A stretch of 64,000 bases of DNA. It comes from Cladorrhinum sp. PSN259. Taxonomy: Eukaryota; Ascomycota; Sordariomycetes; Sordariales; Podosporaceae. Location: positions 62,001 to 126,000 of the forward strand of contig MU867104.1 of NCBI GenBank assembly GCA_033725935.1, written 5' to 3'. The translations under genes and the position numbers were made by a program. Positions within the stretch are counted from its first letter, which is position 1. Each line of letters opens with the position of its first letter. Shown piece by piece: positions 46,501 to 58,821 of this stretch. The notes under the pieces are model-generated. The model was not told the DNA's origin. It saw only the letters and a list, made by a program, of their open reading frames with translations, and made no database searches.

Positions 46501-48321
46501 GGCGTGGACAGTCGAACTTTTGAGCAGCCTCTCCCTCCAACCGAGCTGCACTCTCCCGGGCCAGTATATTCTATGCATGAAAGCTTAGCAGATCAGTTAC
46601 GTCGCGCCAGTCTGGAGGAGGAGAGTGAGGGTTACGATGACGAGTCAAGTCAGCTCGAAAGAACGGAAGAGTACACGACCACTGTTCAGGGCGAGTCCGG
46701 GCTTTTTGATGACGATAGCGATGAGCACAGTGATTACGGAGAGGAGGAGCGTGACGTTGACGAAATGCATGAGAGCGGTGCACCAACATCTACTGATGCT
46801 TGTTCTGATGTCGAGCCATATTCTCCGGTGCATGTGCCTCATCAGCACGCCAACGAGCACGAGGATCAACAAGACATAGCCACTGCTGAACCACTTGGCG
46901 AGGTAGTGGAAGCAACAGCACAGGGAGCTCAGGTACAGCTCGAGGAGAGCTGTGCAGATACCCCTACAGAGCAGTTTACTGCTGAGCCAGAAGCTTCAGT
47001 GCAGGCTGTGGAGGCAGGGGTCACTAAAGGTCACCAGGACTTGCGTACACCAAGCCCCTCTCAGTCCTTGGAGACACCTAAACCGGCTGCGAGTGAGGAT
47101 GCTTCCGTTGAAAAGGTTGGGCACTTCCCAGAGACATTCGAAAACCAGCCAGCCGAGGCTCCTGTGCAAGTTGACGCCCTAAATAATGACAGCTGCTCGC
47201 CGGAGGAAGCTACTCCGGCAGTACCTTCAACCCTTGAGATCCAGCTTCCCTTCGAGGTTGAGGAGGTGCATATCGACGATACTCATCAGCAGTCCTACCA
47301 TCAGACCGACGATTTTTCGGTTGAGACACAGCCCCAAGCTCAGGAGCAACACGCCTCACAGGCAGATAACCTTGACCAGCAGCCACCCACTGCCAATGTT
47401 TACGTTGAACCACCAGCTCTGGAACAAAGTGAGGAGCTTCAGATGGCCAACTCGCCTGAACTTCCACCGTCGACAGCTGCCTTGCCGACCATCGAATTAC
47501 CAGTCAACCAGCACGAACCTCCTCGTCGCCACTCTTGGATCGAGGAGACAGATGACTTCTTTGAAGAGAGTGATGACGAGCATCAGCCAAGCGCAGAGGT
47601 GCCGCTCATGCAGTCAAGCGGGCCTTCAACGCAGGCATACCAGCGAACCTCGTCGCCAGTTGACAAGGGTCTCGCGGCAAGCAGACACAACCCCGACCGC
47701 CCACAAACCCCTGAACAAGAACAACAACTCGAAGCGTCAGCAGATCAAGCCAGCCCCTCTTGGCACGCACGGAACGCTTCGTCTCCACAATCTATGCGCA
47801 GTGGAAGCACACTGTCCTCAGCCCCATCTTCTCCCGTCCAAACCCGCGACACCCACGAGCCTGTAATCCGCGGTCTGGTCGATACCCACTCGCCAAGCTA
47901 CACGGGCCGTCCCCGGAACGACTCTACTCTCACCGAATATGCCGGGCGCGCGAGAAACGACTCATCACTAACCGAGTACAACGCCCACGAAGCACCGGAA
48001 CCACAACCCAAAGCAACCTTCAGCCCCGGTCCTCTGGCCTCCCGCTGGGGACCATCAGGCCATCTCTTCGACCACGACCGTGACCATGACCGTGGCTCCC
48101 ATCGCAAGTCGGAAAGCGGGGGAGGCAGTCTCTTCCAACGGATGCGCAGCGTCTTCGAGCCAGCCCAATCAGCTAGCGGGTATAACAATCCTCCGCGAGC
48201 GTCCTGGAGCGGCAGGAGGAACTCTTCATCTCGGTATTCGCATGATGAAGAAGACGACCATGAAAGGAGTGGACTGTTGGATGACTCGCGGTATCGCAGC
48301 GGGTACCAAAGCGGGAATTGA
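43512..48321 (+). CDS. Large acidic coiled-coil protein
   Basis: Exon 43512-43952 and exon 44002-48321 (49-nt GTAGAT...AATAG intron) give 1586 residues. Residues about 20-165 form a strongly charged coiled coil (KRKAEREEIAERRRREDEER, later EEEAQRVVEEGQRKLKALEEKRQELNRL, continuous across the splice). The remaining 1400 residues are acidic and disordered, rich in E, S, P, H and Q, with runs such as DDDDDDS. Near the end a 13-residue motif is repeated in tandem (GRPRNDSTLTEYA, then GRARNDSSLTEYN, 47905-47982), followed by a basic, Ser/Arg-rich tail (SLFQRMRSVFEPAQ). I know no domain. It may be a scaffold protein; this is inference. Frame openness over 4.3 kb on the plus strand is strong evidence that it is real. 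Confidence 0.8.
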
Positions 48322-49408
48322 CCACGCTCGGGCGTAGCGGGGGCAGCAGAGCGTGTGCATGTAGAGCCTGCAACAACAACTGCAACAACTGCAACAACTG
48401 CAACAACTGCAACAACTGCAACAACTGCAACAACTGCAACAACTGCAACAACTGCAACTGATTCAACAACTGAAACAACAAGTCCGGTGGTAGTACTCCG
48501 CCCTCCTACTGTTTTGTGGGATAACTTTGATCGGTTGAGCGTCATCAATATCAAGGCGGAGGTGGATGTTGATGATGATGTCGATGACGATGATGAGAGT
48601 TCGGACTCCGAGTCTTGTTCAAGTTCTTCTTCTGGTTATGCTATTGATTGGCCAATTGAGATTTTGAGTTTTTCAGATTCGTGTATAGGGACTCAGACTC
48701 AGAGGAGGAGGAGATTGAGGCATCGTCGTCTGACATTACCTTTGTCTTCTTCTCCTACCTCTACCGCTAATACTACTGAGAGGAGTGGTAGATGCAGTTT
48801 GAGGACTGAAGGGATGAATTGGAAGGAGAAGGGCAAGAAGGTAGTGAGGGAGGTGAGCAGTGATTCCGACTTGAGACTTGCGTGGGTTTGGGTCGAAGGG
48901 TGGAGGACCAGACTTAGGAGGGCGGGGGACGAGGTCGAGAAGGCTAGGTGGGAGGGGAAGATGGATGGGTTAATGAGTTGTGGGAGCAGGAGGAGGAGGA
49001 GCAGGGTTATGGAGATGGGGGTTGGTGGGGTTGGAAGAGGTGGTGGTGGTCACGGTGTTGGGAGTAAAAAGGTTCATGTTGGCGGTGGTGGTTAAGTTTT
49101 TGGGAATTCCAGTCTGGGAAGGGGAAAAAAAAAGATACCGATGGGAATTTTTTTTTAAATGGAGCTTTGGATAAAAAGATTTTATTTTATTTTGATATTA
49201 GTAAATTTTTATATCAAAATTCGGTTTAAATTTTAATTGTCCACAGTGAAATCGTTTGAAAGATCTTCCTACCTACTATGTAGGATGGGAAACGATCGTT
49301 GACGTTTAGTGTCATCAGGGGGGTCCAAAAGGTTCGGGAGTAAAGCTGACTGAACTTTAATTGTGTGTATCTATCTCTATCATTAATTGTTACGTTTGAT
49401 ACATGCTA
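48322..49408 (+). other. Open frame with 9-nt minisatellite, coding status unclear
   Basis: A frame at 48355-49095 (247 codons, only GTG as start) encodes TTATTATTA repeats, an acidic patch (DDDVDDDDESSDSESCSSSSS), then basic and Gly-rich parts. It lies 33 nt after the stop of the large gene and has no ATG near its start. It could be an alternative 3' exon of that gene or chance openness in repeat-rich DNA. The rest (49096-49408) is AT-rich. Confidence 0.25.
48374..48460 (+). repeat. Minisatellite (CAACAACTG)n
   Basis: Nine perfect 9-nt units from 48374 to 48454, then a partial unit (CAACTG). In the open frame it encodes Thr-Thr-Ala repeats. Confidence 0.95.
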
Positions 49409-51608
49409 TCAGCAATATATTACATCCTTGCTCGACTTCGTCGTGACGGTAAGTCCATACCCTTCCCTTCCGTCCTCCGCGTCAGTTGTGTACCGAGCAG
49501 TTACCATATCGGCCCTTCTTCCCATTCGCTCGAGAGACATCCAACTGCTCAAAAGTGTTTCGTCCGTGTGGTTCTTGAATCCGTGGAAAAGAAGCGGCAG
49601 TATAGATGACTTCCAGGCCGGTCTTCCGTTCTTGATGTCCTGATAAGTGCGAAAGATGGAGGCGATCAATAGGATCGAGGTGAGGAGCGTGACCCCGGCC
49701 GGCAGTAGCATCCATTGCCAGTCGAACCGCGTGCACAATGTGGAGGTATGTGCAGAGCCTTTGGCGTAAGCCCGATCCTCAATCAAGACAGAAGATTCAG
49801 GCGCGATCGCTCGCAAACCAATCTCTCGCATTCGATTCGTCAGGGACAATGAGATATTCTCAAAACGGCTCGAGATGGTGGCGAATGAGGCGCGGTCGTT
49901 CTCCCAGAGGCTTTGCAGCCACCACGGTTCCAGGCACGCCATAGGGTGCAGGGAGGGGTACGAAGTATAGTTTCTTTGCTCATTGGGCCCGCAGCTGCCG
50001 GAGAGTACCTGTTTTACTGCGTTCCCTAGCATGCGCATCCATGTGGTGTCGACCTCAACGGCGCAACTCGCCGGGAGCATTGTCTGGTTCTTGACAGGGA
50101 GCACATACCACCACGATGCTTCTCCGAGTGTGCCATCTGTGATATTGAGACCCTCAGTGGGGTTTGACAGCTGTACCAGCGTCCCATCTGGTTCTTGCAA
50201 GGAGCATGGAACGGCGACTCCAATGAAGGTTGTGAAGTTCGGGTGGAAACGTGAGGAGTAGGGCAATGGATCCAAGGGCGACGTTTTAACAATAGTTTCG
50301 ACCAACCTTCCGTTGATAATTTCCCCGTGATATTGCTTGAGACACGGGTAAAGGCTACACCTGGCCCCGGTGACGTCTATCGGAGTGTTTGGGGTCGATA
50401 TAATGGATTTCCCTGGTCGAGCCGGGCAGCGCGTTGAGCGCAGGGCGCAATCGCGGAGCGACCGGACAAGAATTGTGGTGGTGAAGAGGTTGTATGGTGC
50501 CTCTACTGATGAATTAACGTGGATCATGTTTCCGCTCACCGGCCGGATTTGAACGGTTGCGCCGAAAGGATCTTTCAATCTGTATTCGTACTCACGAATA
50601 GGAAAGCGATTGGATCTTGACGACCCCGATACATTCCAGGATAGCGGCAGCTGGACTGGATCTTGAAGTTCTTCAATTAGCCTCGTGAGATCCTCGCATT
50701 TGCTACATATTCCGACAGAGGAATAAGTGATGTTCTGGAACTCTGGAAAGGTACAATTTCCCGTGGCGCAAGTGAATTTAAGCCTTGCTGTTTGTGTAGC
50801 CTCCTCAGAACTAGTCAACCCAGATAGAAGGGCTTGAAATGATTGAGCCTGAAGTCCAAAAGGTGTGTGATCCGTACCATTGTAAATGATGTCGTCAGTC
50901 GGGATTTTATTTGCAATAGGTATAAGAGCCTCAGAGTCAGATTTCCTGCTGCATGTGGTCGTCTGTACAGATTGTTGGGAGAATGGACCGACAGCTAGCA
51001 GGATGACCATGGTGACCGCAGCAGCAGATGGAATGAAACTTGACATTATGGTCAATCATGCTGTTGTCTTGCAGGAATAATGATTGGAAAATACCTTACC
51101 TTTTATACGACACAATTATGAGCTTGAAACTGCCCCATGCTCCTCGGCTTGCTGAGTCGAACGTGTTTAAATGCTGAAGCCGCTGGGACCGGTCAAGCCA
51201 AGCCCATTTTTCTTGGCTGATGATTTCCGAAAGTGTGAAGAAAAGAAGCCCTCGAAGCACCGTGCTATAGATTGAAATGAGGGAGTTGAGGTTGAGACTG
51301 AGAGGCCACTGCGGAACATCTTGTCCGCCGTCAATCGCCAACGTGGTGAACATGGCACCAACGATTCCAAATGAAATACCGATCGATGCCAGCTCCCAGA
51401 TCCAGGCATGTATGGTGTCGCGTTTCACGCGACGAATTTGCGGCGATTCCCTGGTGTGTAAGGGCAAAATCACAGTTTGGTTGCTACTAGTAGTGCGGCT
51501 ACTACTACTGCTTCCTTTATATGAAGGTCGACATACGTCGTGGATCTTGCCTATGTTAGTCGTGGTCTTCAAGCCATCCCTGCCGGGCCCAGTTATCTCT
51601 CTATCCAT
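49409..51608 (-). CDS. DUF3176 multi-pass membrane protein
   Basis: Exons 51608-51100 and 51038-49409 (61-nt GTAAGG...TCAAG intron) give 712 residues. The first ATG in frame is at 51608 (MDREITGPGRDG). The N-terminal family block spans WIWELASIGISFGIVGAMFTT, DVPQWPLSLNLNSLISIYST and EIISQEKWAWLDRSQRLQHL, with FDSASRGAWGS. After the splice comes the span AAVTMVILLAVGPFSQQSVQ. The extracytoplasmic domain has paired Cys motifs (CATGNCTFPEF, CSKCEDL) and sequons. A last span WMLLPAGVTLLTSILLIASIF precedes WKSSILPLLFHGF. This layout is typical of the family, which is abundant in Pezizomycotina and has unknown function. It is intact. Confidence 0.85.
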
Positions 51609-54600
51609 TCTGAGCACTGAGGGAAACACTGCAGGTTCCTATGGAAAATTGCTCGTCGTCGGGTGATGATCGATATATGGGGCTATTGAGAATGATGATT
51701 AGGTCAACTTCTTGATGTAGTGAAAGCGAAAAGAAACAGAAGAAAAAGAAGCAAAGGAAAATTATGCAAATGTTGAGAGTAGGTGCCGCGGTCAACAATA
51801 TGCACATCTAATACCCTCTGCAGTGCCAAGTAAGCAAATGGGGGCCAAAGTGATATACAGAGTCGAGATCAATCAAACCGTTGGGCTGACCATACAGCGT
51901 GTCTGCAGTTGTTGGGCTACATGAACCAGCCGACGCAATTCTTCTAAGGACAAATCAATCTATCTGTGATCTATTCTGCCCTGCGCCGCAGTGGTAAGTA
52001 CTGACCGACACGAGGAAATAGATTAGTGACCACAGCATACATGCTTAGGCGACAGGCAGTAGGGAAAGCCTATAGAGCCTGGGTGTTTATCCATGTTGCA
52101 TCAAAAAAAACACCAATCAGTCTCGTCATAGAATTACTCAAAGTGTACCAGTTACGGACGATATACCTAGAATCATCCAAACTTTGTTGATCGCCCAGAT
52201 ACAGACAAATATTCGCAACTTTTGGAACTTACTTCCGCCAAGTACCTCACCATACCAGTCAGTTACCTCAGAGAAACTCGCATGGCCCCCGAAACTACAC
52301 AAACCCCGATCTTTATGTCACTCAAGATTGGCACACATCGAACCGTCATGATCAACAAAGATTGCATCTCAAATTTCTTCAGTAAGAACCATACCGTCAT
52401 GACTGGGGAACTTGGGGAAACTTGGGAAAACTCAACATGTAACTGTACTGTGGTTGGATACCATTACAGGCTTGGGGATACTATCTCTTGAAATGTTGGG
52501 ATGAAGGAATCCAACTCCCTCAGATTTCAGTACCTAATTATTTGGGGAGGTACGTTACCTCTCCACATGGCAAAAGAAATACGGACACCAAAATACCCAC
52601 AACCACCACTTCAAATATCAACGATACAGCCAATTTTTGCAAGCAAACCAAATGAAATTAGTTGTATTCTAATGTCCCAGTCATTGCTCCCTCTTAATTC
52701 TAAGCAGTTTTTTTTGGGGGGAATATTTGGGGGATACTATCCACGCATCGATTAATAGAGGCTTGTTCCAACTTTGTTTTTGGTGTCCGTACTCTTGTGT
52801 CATGATGTAGAATTACCAAATTAGTAGTGTGACACCTGCAGCTCCCTAAAAGTACTTAAAAAGGGTGGTTCCACCGCCGAGTGACTGTGGCCGGGTGGTG
52901 TACCTCTGTAACCCCCGGGGCCCAGATAGTCGGGTTTCCCATCCTCATTGGTTGTCATCGACACCGTCAGTCATGAACAAGTCTCATCTATGGGGGTTGT
53001 TTACCGGCTTTGACTGTACTGTTATTACTTGAAGCCCGGCCCTAGCTTTATTCCTTTTATATTTTCTTCTTTTGTATGCTCAAGTATATGAAAGCACTCG
53101 CCCTCCCGTCTCCAACCACGGCACCATTTTCCATGGCACCATTTCACTTTCTGATCATTGTCTGGTTCTGATACGCTACTACGAGAGAAACGAAAAAAAA
53201 GTGAAGCTAGAAAAAAAGAAAAAAAGAAAAAAAGATAATGAGAAAAACAACAAACTCAGGCTACGAATTGGCAAAAGACCTCGTACTCGCAAGGAGACAC
53301 AAAAACAAATACCACGCCGCCTTGATGACCGCCGCATCCATGGAAGAAATAGCAAAAGGCTTTGGAGAGATCAGCTTGCTACAACAAAAGTACAGATACC
53401 AGTAGACTACGAACTGAAACCAGATTTGATGACGCTCAGCTTTGGCTTCTTTTGGATTGAGTCAAGGTGCACGTGGCCACCATCACCACCTCGTGATTCA
53501 TATTTGCACCTTTTAAGACCAGTCGTCATGTCTGCACGGGCGAGGATGGGTAAGATTTTTACACCCGATAAATCCCTCTGTGTTTGTTCATGTTTCGAAA
53601 CTGACCATTATAAACACAAGTCCAGCCTTATTCGCCGAGTTTTACATTTCCGTCTTCCCGCTTGCAGGTCACCCCGCAATGACCTCAAAATCTCCCCTAC
53701 AATTCCAATTCCACGGTGAAGCCATGTAAGAACTTCTTTATCGCTGAACAAAACCCCTTAACAACAATAACAACATCTTCCGCATCTTCAACACCTCTCC
53801 ACCTTTCCGAAAGATTACCTCCGAGTTCCTAGTCCTCATTCATTCACCATACGACGACCGTGAACCTTGAACCTCTATCCCTCTTTCTCTCTCCACGCCT
53901 TCAAACCTAAACACGCCTATAAGTGATCCCTCATCCTAACATATCCATCAAGTTGTAGTTGAACTTTGTCTCCTCCGGTAAACGGAGACATATTGACAGG
54001 GCAAAAAACGCAATAATCTGTTTGGGAAAATAAATTGTGTCAAAACTTGTACATTGTCTTGGTTTTCTATCCTAGAAAAAGGTTAAGGAATTGGGGGAAA
54101 GGGGGGGAGGGGATAATGTGCAAAGGCTTGAAGAGGATTGAGGGGAGGTTTAAGTGATGTGGAGGAATGGGGAAAGATGAGGGGACAGGACTGGGTAGTG
54201 TCATTGGGATGAATCAGGTGCAAGGTATGGGTGGGGTGGTGGGTGTATGGTCAGGAGGGTGTTAGGGGAAAGCTAGAAACGGTATATCGAACGGGGGATA
54301 AAGAAGGGAATCGTGCAAAAGGGTTAGGAGAGGAAAAGAAAAAGGTAGCGAGCGGGTTGACTGTCATGAGTACTCGGATGGAGTGTGGTGGAGAGCGAAT
54401 TGGGGCTTGCAGGGATTTGGCTTAGGTGCAGTGAGGGTAGGTGGTAAGTGCTGTTGGGGTTGAATTTCCCAAGAAAAGGGAGGGGAGGGTCTGCTAGACA
54501 GAATGCTCATGATGGATGGCGGGAATATCAAGGGGAATAGAATGGCATCGTTGTGTGCAAAGTGACGTGTGAGGGTGAATACCGATGTGATTGCCGACTT

Positions 54601-55872
54601 GGCTTTGTAGAGTATCTTGGGATTGAGATAATCCTTCAGGTTTGCCAACTTGGCAGAGGCAATGGAACTACAAGCGAGAGAGTGAAAGGAATGATAGGAC
54701 TCAGCGATGTGATGGTTTGTGATTGTGTGGTGTCTTGTGGTTTCGGCAACTTTGGCTCAGCCCAGTGACTCTAACTAGAGCGTGGCGTGATCATGGGATT
54801 GAGAATGAAGCATAAAGATAGTAATATGAGGTGTGATAGTTGGACATAATAATAGAGTTGAAGGATTGAAAACAGGTTAAGGGCATCAAGAAGCATGGAC
54901 TAGGACCCTTATGTAAACCAGACCCCAAATCAGGACACCAAAGCATGCTCTCCAGAAGATCCAATAATAGAAACACTTTATGCAGTCCTCTCGAAGGAGA
55001 AAGTGATCGTGCATAAAAAGGACGCCCGTTTCCTATCCGGGTTGAATTTTGCCGGGAACTAAAACACCGTTTCCCGGTTTGGACTGAAGGTGGGAAAGAA
55101 AGGGTCTGGAATTTGCCGCAGAAGATTTGGAGGGAGCCGTCCCTTCAAATTTGCTCGCGCAAGGGAAAAACTTCGAAAAGGGTTCAATTCCGCGGTTTTA
55201 TCCATTCAATGTGCAGCTGTCAAGCCGGCAGATATGAATAATTCTATGCAGTACATCACAACAGGTTGCACCGCACCATGTTCCAAGAATAACATGTCTA
55301 CTCATACCCATTCTATCTGCGACATAACAATCATTTTTGTGCTCGATACTGAAAAAGGAAATCCAAACCACCAACATCTTCATTTCGGATTGTTTACATA
55401 AGAACTGTCGAGACCAACTTCCCCACCATCTACCATTCAAGTAGTTTGAGAGGGACGAAAGGCTGCAGCAGAGAATCTGGTGTCTTGGTAAAACTACAAA
55501 GCCAATACTGAAAAGTGCAGCAGGGCCTAAGGTAAAGGAGGCCCTGGAAAGTGGGGTGCTGCATGGACCTGCACTGACAGTGCAGGCCACAAGTGGTCAG
55601 TGCTGAATCGAGCCATTCTCGGCAAAGGATGCTACCATGTTTCCACCTCCGACTGCCGCATTGGTATTCCCGCTGGACTTGCGTTTCAATGCGGTGCGGT
55701 CGGTCCTATTCTCTCGAAATACAATATCAGCCGTGGAGGGAAGTCGGGAACATGATATCATCAGACTCGGCTCCGGTCAATTCACCTGCTATTACGGCAA
55801 CTGTTATCAAATATCCTCAGCAAACATATGCTGTTAGTGGGGATACTAACGAAAGCACTCACTCGATATTGA
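51609..55872. other. Long gene-free stretch
   Basis: 4.3 kb without a supported gene. It has AT-rich parts with A-runs (for example 53196-53236), a G-rich tract on the plus strand at about 54093-54118 (GGGGGAAAGGGGGGGAGGGG) and purine-rich sequence to about 54500. Several frames of 60-215 codons lack start context, domains and splice links. Confidence 0.45.
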
Positions 55873-56892
55873 CTACATGGCATGCGGCTGGTCAAACCAG
55901 TCCTCCTTGGGAGTGTTGGACGTCTGAGAATGCAGTGACCCTCGCCGTGGAGGAGCCACACGATCAGCACCCTTGGCGTCAGAGATGCTTTGTTTTGATC
56001 GATGACGCCGAAGGCCATCATCCTGACGACCACCACCACCAGCAGCACCACCACCCTTTGCCATGGCGGATTTGGGAGCTTCTCGGTGACCCTCTCGGGG
56101 TGCAGCGCTTGGCTTTTCTCGCCATGTTCCCCTGGGGCCCTCAGCAGCTGCCCCGGAGCCGGAGCCGGAGCCGGACCCATTTGACGATGTGGGTCTGCTG
56201 TTGCTTGACGGCTCCCGGATATGCACTGCGAGCTTCGGTGCCGCTGGCAGCACTGGCATCTCTGGCAGGGGTGTGGTGTCGTAGTAGGCATCGTTGATCT
56301 GGAATGCAACCGGCGGGCCGTCGTAATTGCTGCTCACCGAGCCTCGACGACTGCTCGTACGGCTCTGCTGAGGCCGTGGGGGCGCGTGGGCGAGATGGCG
56401 CCCGGGAGGGTCTTGATGGCTACGCTGACTTGCCACCGACCGGATTGAGCTGGAACGACTGGGCGTGCCAGTGGTGGGGGGTTGCAAGGCTCTGGAACGA
56501 GCGGTGTAGTTGGATCGAATGGAATTCGGCCTCGCTATTCCATGGACGGACTCATTGTCATTGTACTCGAACGGCTTGACGGGATCCCACGACGAATGGC
56601 TTTCCCAACGTTTGAGGTCATATTTGGCTTCAGGGTTGAGCGTTCGGTTGGACAAGGTCCTTTCGAGTATGCTGCCGGTGGAATGGTAGATGGGACTGGG
56701 TGTCTCCAACTTGGGTTGTTTTGGATGCCAACCAGCGGGCTTGTTCTCCACGTCGCTCTTCGTTTTGCCATATTTTGCCCTGATCTTCCCAACAATGCTC
56801 ACGGCGATAACAATTGGCATCCAGCCGAAACAACATGTCACGGCGATGATGACCACTGTGGTGGTAGGATTGCCGTGCCATTCGTATCCCAT
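55873..56892 (-). CDS. Single-pass membrane protein with disordered tail
   Basis: Single exon, 339 residues. After MGYEWHGNP comes one membrane span (TTVVIIAVTCCFGWMPIVIAVSIVG, residues 10-34), then a basic flank (KIRAKYGKTKSDVENK). The rest is a long disordered cytosolic tail rich in Ser, Pro, Arg and Gly, with GSGSGSGSG and repeated SRRGS/RHRSK phosphorylation-like sites, ending EDWFDQPHAM. No enzyme motif is present. Proteins of this layout occur widely as hypothetical proteins in related fungi. A membrane-anchored adaptor role is only a guess. Confidence 0.65.
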   Translation of the reverse strand: MGYEWHGNPTTTVVIIAVTCCFGWMPIVIAVSIVGKIRAKYGKTKSDVENKPAGWHPKQPKLETPSPIYHSTGSILERTLSNRTLNPEAKYDLKRWESHSSWDPVKPFEYNDNESVHGIARPNSIRSNYTARSRALQPPTTGTPSRSSSIRSVASQRSHQDPPGRHLAHAPPRPQQSRTSSRRGSVSSNYDGPPVAFQINDAYYDTTPLPEMPVLPAAPKLAVHIREPSSNSRPTSSNGSGSGSGSGAAAEGPRGTWREKPSAAPREGHREAPKSAMAKGGGAAGGGGRQDDGLRRHRSKQSISDAKGADRVAPPRRGSLHSQTSNTPKEDWFDQPHAM

Positions 56893-57166
56893 CTTTACTT
56901 TGCTCCCGCCTGTTCTGAAGCAGGTGGTGGGCGCCAGAGAAATTGGAATTCAGTCTTGATCATTTTCACCCCTCTGACCATATCCTTTTTTTCCATGAAT
57001 CATTGTCCTGCTGGGACTCCATCTGACACGAGAAGGAGAGTTTGTGATGGCTGACGATCTGACCACAAGTAAAAAGTCAAATCTCACTGAATTGGACATC
57101 TTGATAGGCAACTGCCAGTGCTGGCAATTGAATCTACGACAAGTACCATGAATGAAAAGTCATTCT

Positions 57167-57168
<2 letters not shown>

Positions 57169-57197
<29 letters not shown>
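57169..57197 (+). repeat. A29 homopolymer
   Basis: Twenty-nine consecutive A. No flanking duplication marks it as a retroposed poly(A) tail. Confidence 0.9.
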
Positions 57198-57200
<3 letters not shown>

Positions 57201-58708
57201 GCAACTTGAAGTGGAGAGCACCCGGAAGCACTTGCCGTTGTCAACGTAAGGGCCTTCGCGACTGCCAAGCGGACCCACAATGGTTCGGACGAGACCGTGC
57301 CAAGCCAGATCGTGACCCCACAATATGCGGAAGCCCTAGCCTGCTTTGGGGTGGATTCGGAGGTTGAATTGCGATTCCCCCAAAATTGTTCTTGGTTCGC
57401 TGCTTCACCATCCATTGACACACTGAAAGTGACCTTTCTCAGCAGCATGACGGCCGCAATATCGGCAAATTGCAACACTTTCCACTTTCCCGGTTTTCGA
57501 CTTCCCGTGTACCTGGTTGTAAATTAGCTCTGTTGAGCCTCAGCTGGGAGCTCAACGACATCTCTTGGTCTTGCAGATGGATGACAGACGGAGAATTGAA
57601 CGACTCAAGCACATGTGACGCCCGTGACGCCCAACTCAACCACACAACCACATCTCGGTGATCTGCGGTACGGTGTACCACACGTCACGCAGATTCTGCG
57701 GACAGCATCATGGGTCCAGCGCCACACTCAACCCGGATTCTCGGGTTTTCGGCCCTCTGTTCTGCTGGGTGAACGGACTGGTCGGACGTGATCAGGAAGA
57801 AACTGCATAATGCGGGGTCCCACCTTCATTCCATCCCATCTCCAGCGCATATTGTGGGGTTGAAACTTGGCAAACGCGTTTCCCCATGGGCGCCCCAGGA
57901 TATCTCGCTTGGCTGGCGTGGAACAAGGCCGCGGCTGCGAGATTCAAGCTTCATCAAGCGTCAAGTTGGACGTGACGACGCGTCTGTCTGTTCGGGGACC
58001 GAAATACTCTAGAACCGGAATACTATCGAACCGTGTACATACGGCTCTTCGGATCGCATTCGAGATCTCAAAGAAAACTGGTTGCGCGAACAGTCACCAG
58101 GCCATCGACTGCACACCGTCCGAGCTGGAGATATGTTGCATTCGGCGGATGGCCTCCGTGCAACCCCGGCCAAGATGCCCAGAGTCCCTCCAATGAGGCG
58201 GTAGTTGCCCCTGTTCATCCTCCGACAACCTTAATCGTCCATCCATCGGCTCCACGATTTCTCAGTCCGTGCAAGCAGTTGCTGCGTGACATCGCTGACG
58301 TTGACCCCGGTCGCCCGTTGACGGTTTGGGCCTTGTCGCCGCCGGTCGACGGTGGTGGACGTTGAGATCTTGGGCTCTTTCTCCACACGCCAGCGCCTCT
58401 TTGGCCACTCGCGAGGCGCGAACAGACCAGCGTCTTACCTGCTTGTGGCATGACGGACAGAGAACAAGCGACATGAGCTTCGGCACCCTTCTCCTCGGTC
58501 TTCGGCGGCCCCAGCTTGTCGAAGCGTTCACGGCCCGCGAGCCGTTGCCCATGAGCCAAGGGCTGGATGGAGCATGTTTCCGCGCAGCCGTCAAGGGCTC
58601 TCCAGGCTGGGTCGCTGGCAGTGGCGATCCGGCCAAGGAAGGAAATTGCCCCAACATGGGAGATGAGAAACGGACGAGACGAGAGCTGTCAAGGCGTCAA
58701 AGACTCGC

Positions 58709-58715
58709 TATATAA
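58709..58715 (+). promoter_or_regulatory. TATA box of the GH7 gene
   Basis: TATATAA, 107 nt before the ATG at 58822. Confidence 0.6.
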
Positions 58716-58821
58716 CTTGCCATCCCCGAGCCTCGAACAAAAGTTTGGATTCCGCAACCCTCGCCTCCAAGCACGCCTTGTCACTCCCTAGTCAAGACCG
58801 GTTCCTTCCACCACAATCAAC

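Larger units (their letters stand above)
56893..58821. other. Intergenic, A29 tract and cellobiohydrolase promoter
   Basis: A homopolymer of 29 A lies at 57169-57197. Downstream is the long promoter of the GH7 gene, with CRE1-type SYGGRG hexamers on either strand at 57812, 57854, 57893, 58164, 58305 and 58509 and a TATA box at 58709. The hexamer is short and several are expected by chance. Confidence 0.45.

Noticed and set aside
47898..48554. 218-codon minus-strand frame over the minisatellite
   Set aside because: The repeat keeps all frames open; the peptide is a VAVVAV run with no start context or domain.
53072..53719. 215-codon plus frame
   Set aside because: It has no signal, domain or codon pattern, and it runs through an A-rich low-complexity patch.
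55593..56297. 234-codon plus frame opposite the single-pass membrane protein
   Set aside because: Antisense shadow; it lacks any domain and the minus frame has a clear membrane span and ATG.
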